DNA of 64,000 nt from Ignavibacteria bacterium. Its GTDB lineage: Bacteria; Bacteroidota; Ignavibacteria; Ignavibacteriales; Ignavibacteriaceae. Made by a program: the position numbers and the translations under genes. Positions 37,689-46,617 of this stretch are shown here, one piece after another. The stretch covers positions 1 to 64,000 of the forward strand of contig JAUYAB010000079.1 of NCBI GenBank assembly GCA_030693705.1, read 5' to 3'. The notes under the pieces were generated by a model, which was not told the origin of the DNA, searched no databases, and saw nothing but the letters and a program-made list of their open reading frames with translations. Within the stretch, counting starts at the first letter, position 1; the number at the start of each line of letters is the position of its first letter.

Positions 37689-39094
37689 GTTGCGCCATAA
37701 TATAGGTAACTCAAATAATTGAGGTTATCTATGAGTCCAAAAGCAAAAAGAGAATATTTGGATGAAATAAAGAAACGTTATTTCACTTCTACGAAATTGG
37801 AAAAGGGACAAATCCTTGACGAGTTTTGCGCCAATTGTTCCTATAGCCGAAAATATGCAATCAGATTAATTCATAAGAAAGAATCACCCAAGCCGAAGAA
37901 AAGAGCCGGAAGACCAAATGTTTATTATAAGGAATCGATCATAAGATTCCTCAAAGACCTTTGGATTGCAACCAATCTTGTCTGTTCCAAAAGACTCAAA
38001 GAAACTATCGCTTCTTGGCTGCCTTATTATGAACTCCATCATAAGAACCATCTCTCTGAACATGATAGAGAAAAACTTCTCCGCATTTCTCCACGTACGA
38101 TAGATCGTCTGCTCAAAAGAAGTAAATCCAAGCATAAGAAACTTGGACTCTCTACAACAAAGCCAGGCTCTCTGCTGAAGAAACATATCCCGATTAAAGT
38201 GGATCAATGGGATGAGTTTCGTCCCGGATTTCTTGAAGCTGATACCGTTGCTCATTGTGGAACTTCTGTCGCCGGGCAGTTTGTCTATACGCTGGATGTC
38301 GTTGATATTGCCACCGGGTGGACAGAACAGAGAGCGGTTTGGGGAAAGGGGCGGCAAGGTGTCTTTACTGCTCTGAAAAGCATTGTTGAGCAACTCCCCT
38401 TCAAGATACTCGGCTTTGATTCTGATAACGGTTCTGAATTCCTTAACTGGAATCTCCTTGAGTATTTTACCAACAGAAAAAATCCCATCCAATACACCCG
38501 CTCCAGAGAATACCGTAAGAACGATAATGCGCATATTGAGGAAAAGAATTGGACGCATGTCAGGCAGTATCTCGGGTATCAAAGATTTGACAATAACACC
38601 ATTGTTCCACTGATGAACAATCTTTATTTGAACGAATGGAGATATTTCTTGAATTTTTTTATTCCCTCTTTTAAGCTCATTAGCAAAGAAAGAGTTGGTT
38701 CAAAGATCACTAAGAAATTTGATCCACCGAAGACTCCTTATCAACGACTTATAGAATCAACTTATATCAAACCAAAAATTAAGAAACAACTCACGAATAC
38801 TTTTGCCTCCTTGGATCCTTTCGTGCTGCAAACCATTGTCAAAATCAAAATCATTGAAATCCTCCATCTTGCTTCACGTTGATTTGTTTCAACCTTTTGT
38901 CGCTACTCTGATTTTTCTCTGGGGTTATCCCCTTGGTTGAGTTATCCACTTATTAACAAAGAAAGAAAAAAAGTAGCAAAAAAAGAAAGAAAGCATTATT
39001 ATTACTATTATTTTTAAATTTAAACATGTTTTGAACACTCTTATTAACATATTTTCTATTTACTGTTTTCGGTTACCTTTTATTATGGTGCAAC
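37689..39094 (+). mobile_element. Insertion sequence with DDE transposase (about 1.4 kb)
   Basis: Bounded by terminal inverted repeats: left 37689-37710 starts GTTGCGCCATAATATAGG; right 39072-39094, read on the minus strand, starts GTTGCACCATAATAAAAGG, and both run on to GTAAC. They flank one integrase-core transposase gene. No target duplication could be identified, so the exact outer bases are uncertain by one or two. The family looks like the integrase-core elements grouped as IS1202-like or ISNCY; this is not certain. Seems intact. Confidence 0.85.
37731..38882 (+). CDS. IS transposase, integrase core (rve) domain
   Basis: DDE transposase of 383 residues, the only gene of the insertion sequence. 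ATG 37731 follows GAGG at 37721-37724, which is better than the upstream in-frame start at 37719. The N-terminal region has a helix-turn-helix (ILDEFCANCSYSRKYAIRLI) and a basic stretch (KPKKRAGRPNVYY). The catalytic triad is visible: D171 in LEADTVAHCG, D232 in GFDSDNGSEF and E270 in NAHIEEKNW. No frameshift or early stop, so it may be active. Confidence 0.92.
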   Translation: MSPKAKREYLDEIKKRYFTSTKLEKGQILDEFCANCSYSRKYAIRLIHKKESPKPKKRAGRPNVYYKESIIRFLKDLWIATNLVCSKRLKETIASWLPYYELHHKNHLSEHDREKLLRISPRTIDRLLKRSKSKHKKLGLSTTKPGSLLKKHIPIKVDQWDEFRPGFLEADTVAHCGTSVAGQFVYTLDVVDIATGWTEQRAVWGKGRQGVFTALKSIVEQLPFKILGFDSDNGSEFLNWNLLEYFTNRKNPIQYTRSREYRKNDNAHIEEKNWTHVRQYLGYQRFDNNTIVPLMNNLYLNEWRYFLNFFIPSFKLISKERVGSKITKKFDPPKTPYQRLIESTYIKPKIKKQLTNTFASLDPFVLQTIVKIKIIEILHLASR

Positions 39095-39214
39095 ACGTAA
39101 TCATCTTCGTGCCTTTTTCGAGCGCTTTGTGTAACAAAATTCTTTCACGAAGTTACACGAAGGTTCGCGCGAAGAGACACGAAGAGCATTCCATTATCAA
39201 TAAATAATTTGATT
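38883..39214. other. Intergenic stretch holding the IS right end and a hairpin element
   Basis: About 330 bases without a gene. It contains the noncoding 3' part of the insertion sequence with its right inverted repeat (39072-39094) and an imperfect inverted repeat at 39104-39185, then the 3' side of bshC. No promoter or RNA gene was recognised. Confidence 0.7.
39104..39185. repeat. Imperfect inverted repeat (about 82 bp)
   Basis: Left arm 39104-39135 (TCTTCGTGCCTTTTTCGAGC... ending GTGTAAC) and right arm 39152-39185 (GTTACACGAAGG...GACACGAAGA) pair over about 32 positions with several mismatches and a 2-base bulge. Loop 16 bases. It lies between the IS and the 3' end of bshC; it may be a small interspersed element or serve as a terminator-like structure for bshC. 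Confidence 0.65.
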
Positions 39215-40840
39215 TTAAAGATTTATCACCTGGTGTTCAAACTTATTTATTGCCAATTCTTCAAATAATATTCTTATAAAACTCTTCCCGTATTTGTTAG
39301 CGAAGTAGTAATAATTTAATTCACGTTCCTGCAAGTTTGCATTCGGGAAAAGAGCTAACGAAGTTTTAGTCGTTTGGCGAAGAGCGGTTTCGTATTTTCT
39401 TTTCTGCGCTTCGGTCGCTTTGTTCTTGAATTCATTTAAAGTGCTTATCATTTTTTGTTTGTAACGGTCGGCAGAATCGCCAATCGTCTTATCGAGTACG
39501 TTAAGTTTTTCTTTTAACCCGTCAATAGCTATTTCCAATTCCTTCTGTGTCTGTGCAAAATCGGACTCGGTATCATACTCAGATAAATTGTTAATTACTT
39601 TTTCGGCAATCTTGTCTGCGTTTAAGAAAAAGTCGGTAAGTGATAACTGATATTTATCAAAAACCGTCTGAACTCCTTTTTCAATTAACGTTGCTGCAGA
39701 GCGGGGATAAATTATCGGAGCCGGAATTTGAAATTCTTCATATAAAGGAAGGACTTGTGAAAAATAACTTACTTCACTCGGTCCTCCAACGTAAAATGCT
39801 GTTTGGAACAGATAGTCCTGGCAAATAGGGCGAAGTATAACGTTCGGCGAAAATAATTCAGGCGTATCGGTGATCAATTTTAGTAACTCTTCTTGTGTAA
39901 ATTTTACCCGTTTGTTTTTTAGTCGAAAATGTTCTTCGACAGGTTCAATAGCGTAACGACCTTTTTCATAATTCATAAATAAATTTATCGGGCGTACTTT
40001 AACTTGAGCATGATACGTTTCTTCCAATGCGGCGCTGCGCAAGATCAATCTTTCCGAATGCTGGCGGTAATTAAGCAACTCTTCCTGGAATATCGGTTTA
40101 AGAAGTTTTTTTATTTCTTTTTGCTGCGGATCGAAAATTATTAATCCGTATTGGTCAAAATAGTTGAAGATCAATTGGCGAAAAGATTCTTTAAATGATT
40201 TTCCTACCTGATACATTTCTTTTAATTCTGAGATGATAGTATCGGTATATTCAGTTTTACGAAGATTAGTCTTTACGCCATCTAAAAAGGAATTAATCCC
40301 TTCGGTAAAAACAAGTTCCCCAACACTTCCGCGGATTTCTCCTTCAGGAAGTGAATCTTCGTATGCGATGGTCGCTAAATTATTTTCTTCATTTATTATG
40401 GTTACTGAATTAACTTCATTGAAATCGTGATCGTCACCTTCAAGCCAAAAAACCGGAACGAAGTTAAACTCATCATAACGTTCGTTCAGGTGCTGTGCTA
40501 ATTTTATTGCGGTGATGGTTTTATAGAGAGTGTAAAGCGGTCCGCCTAAAACGCCAAGCTGCTGCCCGGTAAAGATCGCGAGCGTTTTCGGTTCTTTCAG
40601 CAACGCGATGTTTTTTAGTGTCTTTGAGGATGGTTGAAAAGCATTATATTGATCCGCTATTATTTCGGGTAATTTGAAGAGGAGAGGATTTTGTTCTTTG
40701 GTTATATTATCAAAATGATCGTGATAAGCATCTTTATTCCGAAAATCGGAAGCGTAAAAATCTTTTACGTTGTTAAACTCATACACATAATCCAAAAAAA
40801 GATTCTGATGTCCCGGAATGTCTGAAAAGTTGATAAACAT
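39215..40840 (-). CDS. bshC: Bacillithiol synthase, cysteine-adding enzyme BshC
   Basis: Enzyme of 541 residues, full family length. It joins cysteine to glucosaminyl-malate in the last step of bacillithiol synthesis. Motifs: FTGQQLGVLGGPLYTLYKTITA, VPVFWLEGDDHDFNEVNS and VRPICQDYLFQTAFYVGGPSEVSYF; a coiled-coil segment lies at about 430-500. bshA and bshB are not in the window. Divergent from the glycan operon, with a 171-base shared upstream region. Confidence 0.93.
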   Translation of the reverse strand: MFINFSDIPGHQNLFLDYVYEFNNVKDFYASDFRNKDAYHDHFDNITKEQNPLLFKLPEIIADQYNAFQPSSKTLKNIALLKEPKTLAIFTGQQLGVLGGPLYTLYKTITAIKLAQHLNERYDEFNFVPVFWLEGDDHDFNEVNSVTIINEENNLATIAYEDSLPEGEIRGSVGELVFTEGINSFLDGVKTNLRKTEYTDTIISELKEMYQVGKSFKESFRQLIFNYFDQYGLIIFDPQQKEIKKLLKPIFQEELLNYRQHSERLILRSAALEETYHAQVKVRPINLFMNYEKGRYAIEPVEEHFRLKNKRVKFTQEELLKLITDTPELFSPNVILRPICQDYLFQTAFYVGGPSEVSYFSQVLPLYEEFQIPAPIIYPRSAATLIEKGVQTVFDKYQLSLTDFFLNADKIAEKVINNLSEYDTESDFAQTQKELEIAIDGLKEKLNVLDKTIGDSADRYKQKMISTLNEFKNKATEAQKRKYETALRQTTKTSLALFPNANLQERELNYYYFANKYGKSFIRILFEELAINKFEHQVINL

Positions 40841-41011
40841 TTTTTACCTAATTATTAATAATAGCGTCTACAAGATAAAGAATAACTTCAAAATTTTAAA
40901 TGTAAAACGAATATCTTAAATTGGGGCGTAAAAAATTGAAGAGATGGAAGACTACTTGATCCATTTCTTTCAGATAGAAATCCTTTATAAAAATGAAAGT
41001 TATTTAACTGA

Positions 41012-41962
41012 ATGGATTTGTCCCTTTCCCGAAAAGAAAAGTTATTTTTATTGATAAAGATTGTCATTGCTGCTGCAATAATGATTTATCTTGCTCAAAA
41101 ATTCCGGTCGATTAACTTCTCAAAAATATTTACCCGTGAAAATATTCCGGTAATGGGAATTGTATTCTTGTTAACCGGACTTAACTTTATGGTACAGTTA
41201 AAAAAGTGGAAATCGGTCTTTACGGATATGCTTGGTGAATTGTCAAATAAAAAAATAGCTGCATCTTTTTTTGTTGGAGTTGCTGCCGGCTCTTTCACCC
41301 CCGGAAGATTTGGAGAATATTTTGGCAGAAGTCTGATGATAAAAGAATTTCCGACCGGCGAGGTGATCTCAGCAAGTATTGTGGATAAACTCGCTAATAT
41401 GTTTATTCTTGTTTTTTCCGGACTCTTTTCTACAATATGGTTTTTATCTTTTACAAAAACTTTCTCATCCAAAACTATTTATTCGTTGGTTGTGCTTTTA
41501 GTTTTTCTCCTTGGCATTTTACTTTATTCCATTTTTAGAACTAAAGCGGCGGCATATGTTTATAAACGGATAGAAAAACTTCGGCTGTTAAAAAAAATGT
41601 TTTTCCACCTTCAAGTTTTAAAGAGAACGAATAACCGAACCGTATTTATACAATTATTATATTCGTTTTTGCTCTATGGAATAATCGCTTTGCAATATGG
41701 ATTTCTAACTTCCGCATTTGCAAATAAACCTCTTGAATCAGCTTTCTTTCTCTGCGGAATCTTAACGCTGTTTGTGAAATCTTTTATCCCGTCGATCTCA
41801 TTCGGTGATTTGGGAATAAGGGAAAGCGCTTCAATATTCTTTATTTCAGCAATCGGTTTACCCGCTGAAGTGGGATTCCTTTCGGCTTTTTCGATTTTTC
41901 TTTTTAACATTTTGCTGCCCTCGGTCATTGGTCTGATCCTTTTACTAACAACAAAACGGTAA
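41012..41962 (+). CDS. Lysylphosphatidylglycerol synthase TM-region (flippase-like) membrane protein
   Basis: Membrane protein of 316 residues with about eight helices, of the UPF0104/LPG_synthase_TM type (FFVGVAAGSFTPGRFGEYFGR, then PSISFGDLGIRESASIFF). In MprF the equivalent domain flips modified lipids; stand-alone members occur in envelope-glycolipid clusters. It is the first gene of an operon whose next six genes overlap or nearly touch: its stop shares a base with the next start (TAATG). The role as a lipid-linked sugar flippase is inferred from these neighbours. Confidence 0.85.
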   Translation: MDLSLSRKEKLFLLIKIVIAAAIMIYLAQKFRSINFSKIFTRENIPVMGIVFLLTGLNFMVQLKKWKSVFTDMLGELSNKKIAASFFVGVAAGSFTPGRFGEYFGRSLMIKEFPTGEVISASIVDKLANMFILVFSGLFSTIWFLSFTKTFSSKTIYSLVVLLVFLLGILLYSIFRTKAAAYVYKRIEKLRLLKKMFFHLQVLKRTNNRTVFIQLLYSFLLYGIIALQYGFLTSAFANKPLESAFFLCGILTLFVKSFIPSISFGDLGIRESASIFFISAIGLPAEVGFLSAFSIFLFNILLPSVIGLILLLTTKR

Positions 41963-43092
41963 TGTACATTTTACTTTCTATATTTATTGTAATTGCAATT
42001 TTCTATTTCGGATTTTTAGTCCAAATCCTTTTTGGTTTGAAAAAAATAGCGAGAAATGATTTTAGTGAAGAGGAGAAACCTTTCGTTTCCATTATTGTCC
42101 CGTTTAGAAATGAAACCGAAGTGATTGTTCGATGATTGAAAAGTTTAGAGACACAAACCTATCCGGAAGAGAAGTACGAGATACTTTTTATAGATGATTT
42201 TTCAGACGATGATTCAGTCCAAAAAATATATTCAGCCAAACAACTTGCAAACACTCAAATACTTTCAGTTCCAATAGATTTTCAACAAATGTCGCCTAAA
42301 AAGAGAAGTATAAAATTCGGGATTGAAAAAGCGAAAGGAGAAATCATTTTTACGACTGATGCAGATTGTTCACACCCAAGAGAGTGGATTGGGAAAATGG
42401 TTTCTGCTTTCGATAAAAGCATAGGTTTCGTCTCCGGTACAGTTAAGTTTGCTAAAAGTGATAATTTGTTCGGGAAAATTCAACAATTGGAATTTGGCGG
42501 CTTAGTTCTAACCGGTGCAGGACTTATCGGAGCCGGAAAGCCAACAATTTGTAATGCGGCAAATATCGGTTTCAGAAAAGATGCATTTATTTTTGTCAAC
42601 GGGTATGAAGATAACCAACATCTTTCATCCGGAGATGATGAATTTTTGATGCAAAAGATCGCTAAATCCGGAAAGTATAAAGTCCAATTTCTTTTTTCTA
42701 AAGAAGCTGTTGTGGAAACAAAAGCAAACAAAACAGTCGAATCATTTATTCAACAAAGAAAACGGTGGGCGAGCAAAGGGTTATTTTACAACGACAAAAC
42801 GTTGATCATCAAATTGATTTGTATTTATTTATTCTTTCTAAGTTTGCCGTTACAATTATTACTTGGATTGTTTTTCAATGTACTCTTCATCTATTCTTTT
42901 ATCGTATTTATATCAGCAAAGATGCTATTTGAATATTTTATTCTAAGAAAAGGAATTCCATTGCTCTATCGAGTAATAGAATTTCCGGTGTTTATCTTTG
43001 CTGAACTTCTTCATATCCCTTATATCATTTTAGCTGGACTTGCCGGTGCATTCGGTAATTTTAAATGGAAGGGGAGAGAATTAAAAAGATGA
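41962..43092 (+). pseudogene. Family 2 glycosyltransferase interrupted by an in-frame TGA
   Basis: A reading frame of 376 codons starts at ATG 41962 (MYILLSIFIVIAIFYFGFLV, a membrane helix), runs through the GT-A entry strand (FVSIIVPFRNETEVIVR) and meets TGA at 42133-42135 (codon 58). The same frame then continues without further stops: LKSLETQTYPEEKYEILFID, FTTDADCSHPREW, QQRKRWASKG, and C-terminal membrane helices to 43092. Without the stop it would be a normal GT2 like the gene at 43712. A TTG directly after the stop (42136) could restart translation but would omit the first nucleotide-binding strand. Likely inactive, unless the base is a sequencing error or the stop is read through. Confidence 0.85.
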
Positions 43093-43724
43093 AACTCATG
43101 TATCAACCTCCTCAAATCGTGCAAAAAATTTTCAACGGATCTGTTTGGCATTCAACTCAAGAAAAAGTTCTTTTAACATTTGATGATGGACCAAATCCTT
43201 CAACAACAGAAAAAATTCTGAAAACATTAAATGAAGAAAATATTCAAGCCTTGTTCTTTTGTGTTGGCAATAATGTAAAGCGTTACCCGGAATTAACCAA
43301 AACTCTTGTGGATAGTGGTAATATTCTTGGAAACCATACTTTTAATCATAAGGTGATAACGAAACTAACGAAAACTGATTTGCGTCAAGAAATACTCACC
43401 ACAAATCGAATAATTGAAGATTCCACTGGAGTTACACCAAAATATTTTCGTCCTCCTTACGGGAAATTTCCAATTCTGTTAGCTTATAGGTTGAAACAAT
43501 TTCAACTAAAAAATGTAATGTGGAGCTTATTGCCGTATGATTATAAAAACGATCTAAAAGTTGTTAAATTTGCAATCAAAAATTATCTTGCGAATAATTC
43601 GATCGTGGTTTTGCACGATAGTGATAAATCAAGTTTGATAATCTGTGATACAATTAAATATCTTGCGGAAGAAGTCCGCATTAAAAATTTTCAATTTGGA
43701 ACACCGGAAGAATGTTTGAAATAA
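43089..43724 (+). CDS. NodB-type polysaccharide deacetylase
   Basis: Deacetylase of 211 residues. ATG 43089 overlaps the preceding stop (ATGA), with GGGGAGAG at 43071-43078; the ATG at 43065 has no such support. All NodB motifs are present: LTFDDGPNPST, GNHTFNH (metal-binding His pair), YFRPPYGKFP, and LHDSD near the end. It would remove acetyl groups from N-acetyl sugars, probably of the glycolipid made by the adjacent glycosyltransferases. No signal peptide, so it may act in the cytoplasm. Confidence 0.92.
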   Translation: MKLMYQPPQIVQKIFNGSVWHSTQEKVLLTFDDGPNPSTTEKILKTLNEENIQALFFCVGNNVKRYPELTKTLVDSGNILGNHTFNHKVITKLTKTDLRQEILTTNRIIEDSTGVTPKYFRPPYGKFPILLAYRLKQFQLKNVMWSLLPYDYKNDLKVVKFAIKNYLANNSIVVLHDSDKSSLIICDTIKYLAEEVRIKNFQFGTPEECLK

Positions 43725-44803
43725 TTTTCCTTTTAGCAATGTGCGGATATTTTTTACAGACCATTTGGTTCGTTATTGGTTTGCAGAAAAAATTCCCTAA
43801 AAAAGCTTTTGCCGATCTTCCGGCTGCAACTGTGATTGTTGCTGCTCGGAATGAAGAAAAAAACATTTTATCGTGTTTGGAAGCATTGAACAATCTTGAA
43901 TATCCGGAAGGAAAACTTGAAATTATTTTAGTGGATGATAAATCGACCGACAAAACCGGCGAAATTATTAATTCGTTTATTCTCGATAAACCAAAATTCA
44001 AAAACATAGTTACTAAAAAAGAGATCGGTCATCTCAAAGGGAAAACTAACGCTATAGCCAACGCAATTGAACAAGCGACCGGAGAAATTATCCTAACAAC
44101 CGATGCCGATTGTATCGTTTCGCCAACTTGGGCAAAAACATTAGCTTCATATTTTATGGATGATGTTGCGATCGTAAATGGATTTACGGTACAAGATGCG
44201 AAGACTCAATTTGCCGGGATGCAGCATCTCGATTTTGTGTATCTTTTATCAGTTGCCGCCGGAACAATAAATTTTGATAAACCGTTGAGTTGTATCGGCA
44301 ATAATATGTCCTTCAGAAAATCTGTGTACAAAGAAGTTGGAGGATATGAGAACTTGCCGTTCAGCGTTACGGAAGATTTCAATTTATTGTTTGCAATTCA
44401 CAAACTGAAAAAATATAAAATCATTTATCCGTTGGATGTAAACAGCTTAGTGACTACTCAACCTTGCAGCGATTTAAATAATTTATATCGACAGAAAAAA
44501 CGTTGGGCGGTTGGTGGATTGAAAGCTCCGCTTAGAGGATATTTCATTATGTCGCTTGGCTGGGTGGCGCATCTTTCAATTTTATTGCTTCCATTCTTTT
44601 TTTCGTCAGCAGCGTTATCACTTTTCTTCTTCAAGTTGGTGGTTGATTTTCTCTTTCTCTTTTTTGTGTTAAACGAATTAAAACTTACTTCCACGCTAAA
44701 ATATTTTTTCGTTTTTGAAATCTACTATATCCTTTATGTGGTTTTGCTTCCGTTCGCTGTGTTGCCTAACAGGAAAGTTATGTGGAAAGGGAGAAAATAT
44801 TAG
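43712..44803 (+). CDS. Membrane family 2 glycosyltransferase
   Basis: Processive-type GT2 of 363 residues. An N-terminal helix (IIFLLAMCGYFLQTIWFVIGL) is followed by the GT-A domain (ATVIVAARNEEKNILSCLEAL, VDDKSTDKT, TTDADCIVSP with the DxD-type motif, QKKRWAVGGL), then C-terminal membrane helices. It overlaps the deacetylase gene by 13 bases. It is a close relative of the interrupted glycosyltransferase at 41962; where that gene has TGA, this one has Cys (SCLEAL). Acceptor unknown. Confidence 0.92.
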   Translation: MFEIIFLLAMCGYFLQTIWFVIGLQKKFPKKAFADLPAATVIVAARNEEKNILSCLEALNNLEYPEGKLEIILVDDKSTDKTGEIINSFILDKPKFKNIVTKKEIGHLKGKTNAIANAIEQATGEIILTTDADCIVSPTWAKTLASYFMDDVAIVNGFTVQDAKTQFAGMQHLDFVYLLSVAAGTINFDKPLSCIGNNMSFRKSVYKEVGGYENLPFSVTEDFNLLFAIHKLKKYKIIYPLDVNSLVTTQPCSDLNNLYRQKKRWAVGGLKAPLRGYFIMSLGWVAHLSILLLPFFFSSAALSLFFFKLVVDFLFLFFVLNELKLTSTLKYFFVFEIYYILYVVLLPFAVLPNRKVMWKGRKY

Positions 44804-45789
44804 TGCTGTTGCTCTGCAATTATTATGTAACATACCGTTGTAACGCATACTGCAATTTTTGCCATTTCGGCGAACATGAAAAATTTAAGAAAACTCCTTT
44901 AGCTGATTTTGAAGATTATAAAAAAAATATCGAACAAATTGCTAAATTGGGAGTGAAATTTCTTGATTTGACCGGTGGCGAACCATTTCTTCATCCTCAA
45001 ATTTCTGAAATGGTGAAATTTGCAAAAGGATTAAAGCTACAGACAAGTATAACTACAAACGGACTTCTATATCACAAATTCGCGGAAGCACTTGCTGGAA
45101 ATGTGAATCTGCTTCATTTTTCACTCGATTCTCCGGATGAAGAAGAACACAATAAAATCCGTGGAGTGAATTGTTATCAGTCAGTTCTAAAAAGTTTAGA
45201 ACTGGCAAAAAGTTTGGGTGAATATCCCGACATTCTCTTTACGGTTACGAATGACACGTATTTGAAACTTCCACAAATGCATGAATTGGCGAAACGGCAT
45301 GATTTAGTTTTAATTGTAAATCCTGTCTTCTCATATTTTGGAAATCCCGGTTTGCATGAACAAGCAATAAATTTTATTGAAGAATATGTTGACGGGAAGC
45401 ACGATATCTATCTCAATGACGCTTATCTAAGATTAAGGAAGAACGGAGGAAACAATATTAAGAAGCCGTTGTGTAAAGCGGTTTCGCGCGTAATCGTAAT
45501 TTCACCTAACAACGAAATTATTTTACCATGTTATCATTTTGAAAATGAGAGAATTAAAATTGATCGACAGATCAAAGACATAAGGAAATCGGAAAAAATT
45601 TCTTACTTCAAGAAAATGGAAGGGAGATTTGACTTCTGCCAGGGCTGTACGGTGAACTGCTATTTCGAGCCGTCATTTGCTTTCCCGACAAATATGTACG
45701 GCATTGTTAGTCTTTCTTCAAAAATTAAATACGGCTATCATAAATTGATTAAACAAAAATTATTATCTAAGGCTTCTTCATCTGTATGA
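44803..45789 (+). CDS. Radical SAM protein with extra cysteine cluster
   Basis: Radical SAM enzyme of 328 residues. GTG at 44803 shares a base with the upstream stop (TAGTG) and has AGGGAG at 44787-44792; GTG at 44782 is an alternative. The CxxxCxxC cluster is RCNAYCNFC (C13, C17, C20). Core motifs: FLDLTGGEPFLHPQI and LLHFSLDSPDEEEHN. C-terminal cysteines (KPLCKAVS, ILPCYHFE, FCQGCTVNCYFEPS) look like a SPASM/twitch-type auxiliary cluster. Being in a glycan operon, it could modify a sugar or lipid carrier; this is inference. Overlaps the next gene by 4 bases (ATGA). Confidence 0.9.
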   Translation: MLLLCNYYVTYRCNAYCNFCHFGEHEKFKKTPLADFEDYKKNIEQIAKLGVKFLDLTGGEPFLHPQISEMVKFAKGLKLQTSITTNGLLYHKFAEALAGNVNLLHFSLDSPDEEEHNKIRGVNCYQSVLKSLELAKSLGEYPDILFTVTNDTYLKLPQMHELAKRHDLVLIVNPVFSYFGNPGLHEQAINFIEEYVDGKHDIYLNDAYLRLRKNGGNNIKKPLCKAVSRVIVISPNNEIILPCYHFENERIKIDRQIKDIRKSEKISYFKKMEGRFDFCQGCTVNCYFEPSFAFPTNMYGIVSLSSKIKYGYHKLIKQKLLSKASSSV

Positions 45790-46616
45790 ATAGAAAAATA
45801 AAACTTTCATTAATTATTATATTATTTGGGGTAAATTTATCCGCTCAGAAACAGATGGAACTTTTCCCTTCGGAATTAAATATTAAACCTTTCGTCGCGA
45901 ATTTTCTTGAGCCAAAAGTTGGTTTTATGTTTATGTCAGGGAAGAATAGTTTGCGGCTTGACATAGGTAATTCAAAAGATTTTGTCCATTTAGTTGATGG
46001 AAATAAGATAATTTCATTCGGCGGTGATTTTTTTACATTTACAAAGTTGCGCGGAGAAACGGATTTCCATTTTCCTGTTGACGCAGTGGATTATTTGTTC
46101 GGATTAAATGGAAGCGTTAAAATTATAAAAGCAGATACGGAATGTGGAGTGCGAGTGAGATTGAGCCATATCTCCGCACATTTTGTTGACGGACATTTTG
46201 ATAATTATTCCGGTATCTGGCGCGATGAAAGAGCTCCACGTGTTTACAGCAGAGAATTTATTGAACTCACTCCTTTTTATTCGGTAAACGATTTACGGGT
46301 TTACGCAAGTTATTCTTATCTCTTTCATGTGGTTCCGAAGGAAATCGGGAAAAGTATTTTCCAGATAGGTGGAGAAAAGTTTTTTAATTTACCATTTGCC
46401 GATTATCTCTTCCCATTTATTGCGTATGATCTTCGCTTAACTAAAATTGGAAAATATTCCGGGACAAATTCACTATCAGCAGGTATAAAGATTGGTAAAA
46501 AAGATTCCGGCGGAATTAGTTTTATGGTAGATTATTTTTCGGGTAACAATATTCATGGTGAATATTTCGATTACAAAGAAAAGTATGTCGCTTTCGGCAT
46601 GAATGTAGATTTGTAA
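45786..46616 (+). CDS. DUF1207-like outer-membrane protein
   Basis: Protein of 276 residues with a signal peptide (LSLIIILFGVNLSAQ). After it, MELFPSELNIKPFVANFLEP resembles the entry of DUF1207 proteins. The rest alternates strands typical of a beta-barrel (RVYSREFIELTPFYSVNDLRV, SGGISFMVDYFSG, ending VAFGMNVDL). No function is known for the family. Coupled to the radical SAM gene (ATGA) and one base before the M50 gene, so part of the same operon. Confidence 0.65.
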   Translation: MNRKIKLSLIIILFGVNLSAQKQMELFPSELNIKPFVANFLEPKVGFMFMSGKNSLRLDIGNSKDFVHLVDGNKIISFGGDFFTFTKLRGETDFHFPVDAVDYLFGLNGSVKIIKADTECGVRVRLSHISAHFVDGHFDNYSGIWRDERAPRVYSREFIELTPFYSVNDLRVYASYSYLFHVVPKEIGKSIFQIGGEKFFNLPFADYLFPFIAYDLRLTKIGKYSGTNSLSAGIKIGKKDSGGISFMVDYFSGNNIHGEYFDYKEKYVAFGMNVDL

Positions 46617-46617
46617 T

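Noticed and set aside
37884-38582. Long minus-strand open frame across the transposase
   Set aside because: It lies wholly within the transposase gene in antisense, with a composition that mirrors it and no family resemblance.
42133-42150. Selenocysteine at the TGA in the glycosyltransferase
   Set aside because: The aligned residue is a non-catalytic Cys and no convincing stem-loop with the bacterial SECIS layout is visible just after the TGA. A nonsense mutation or base error is simpler.
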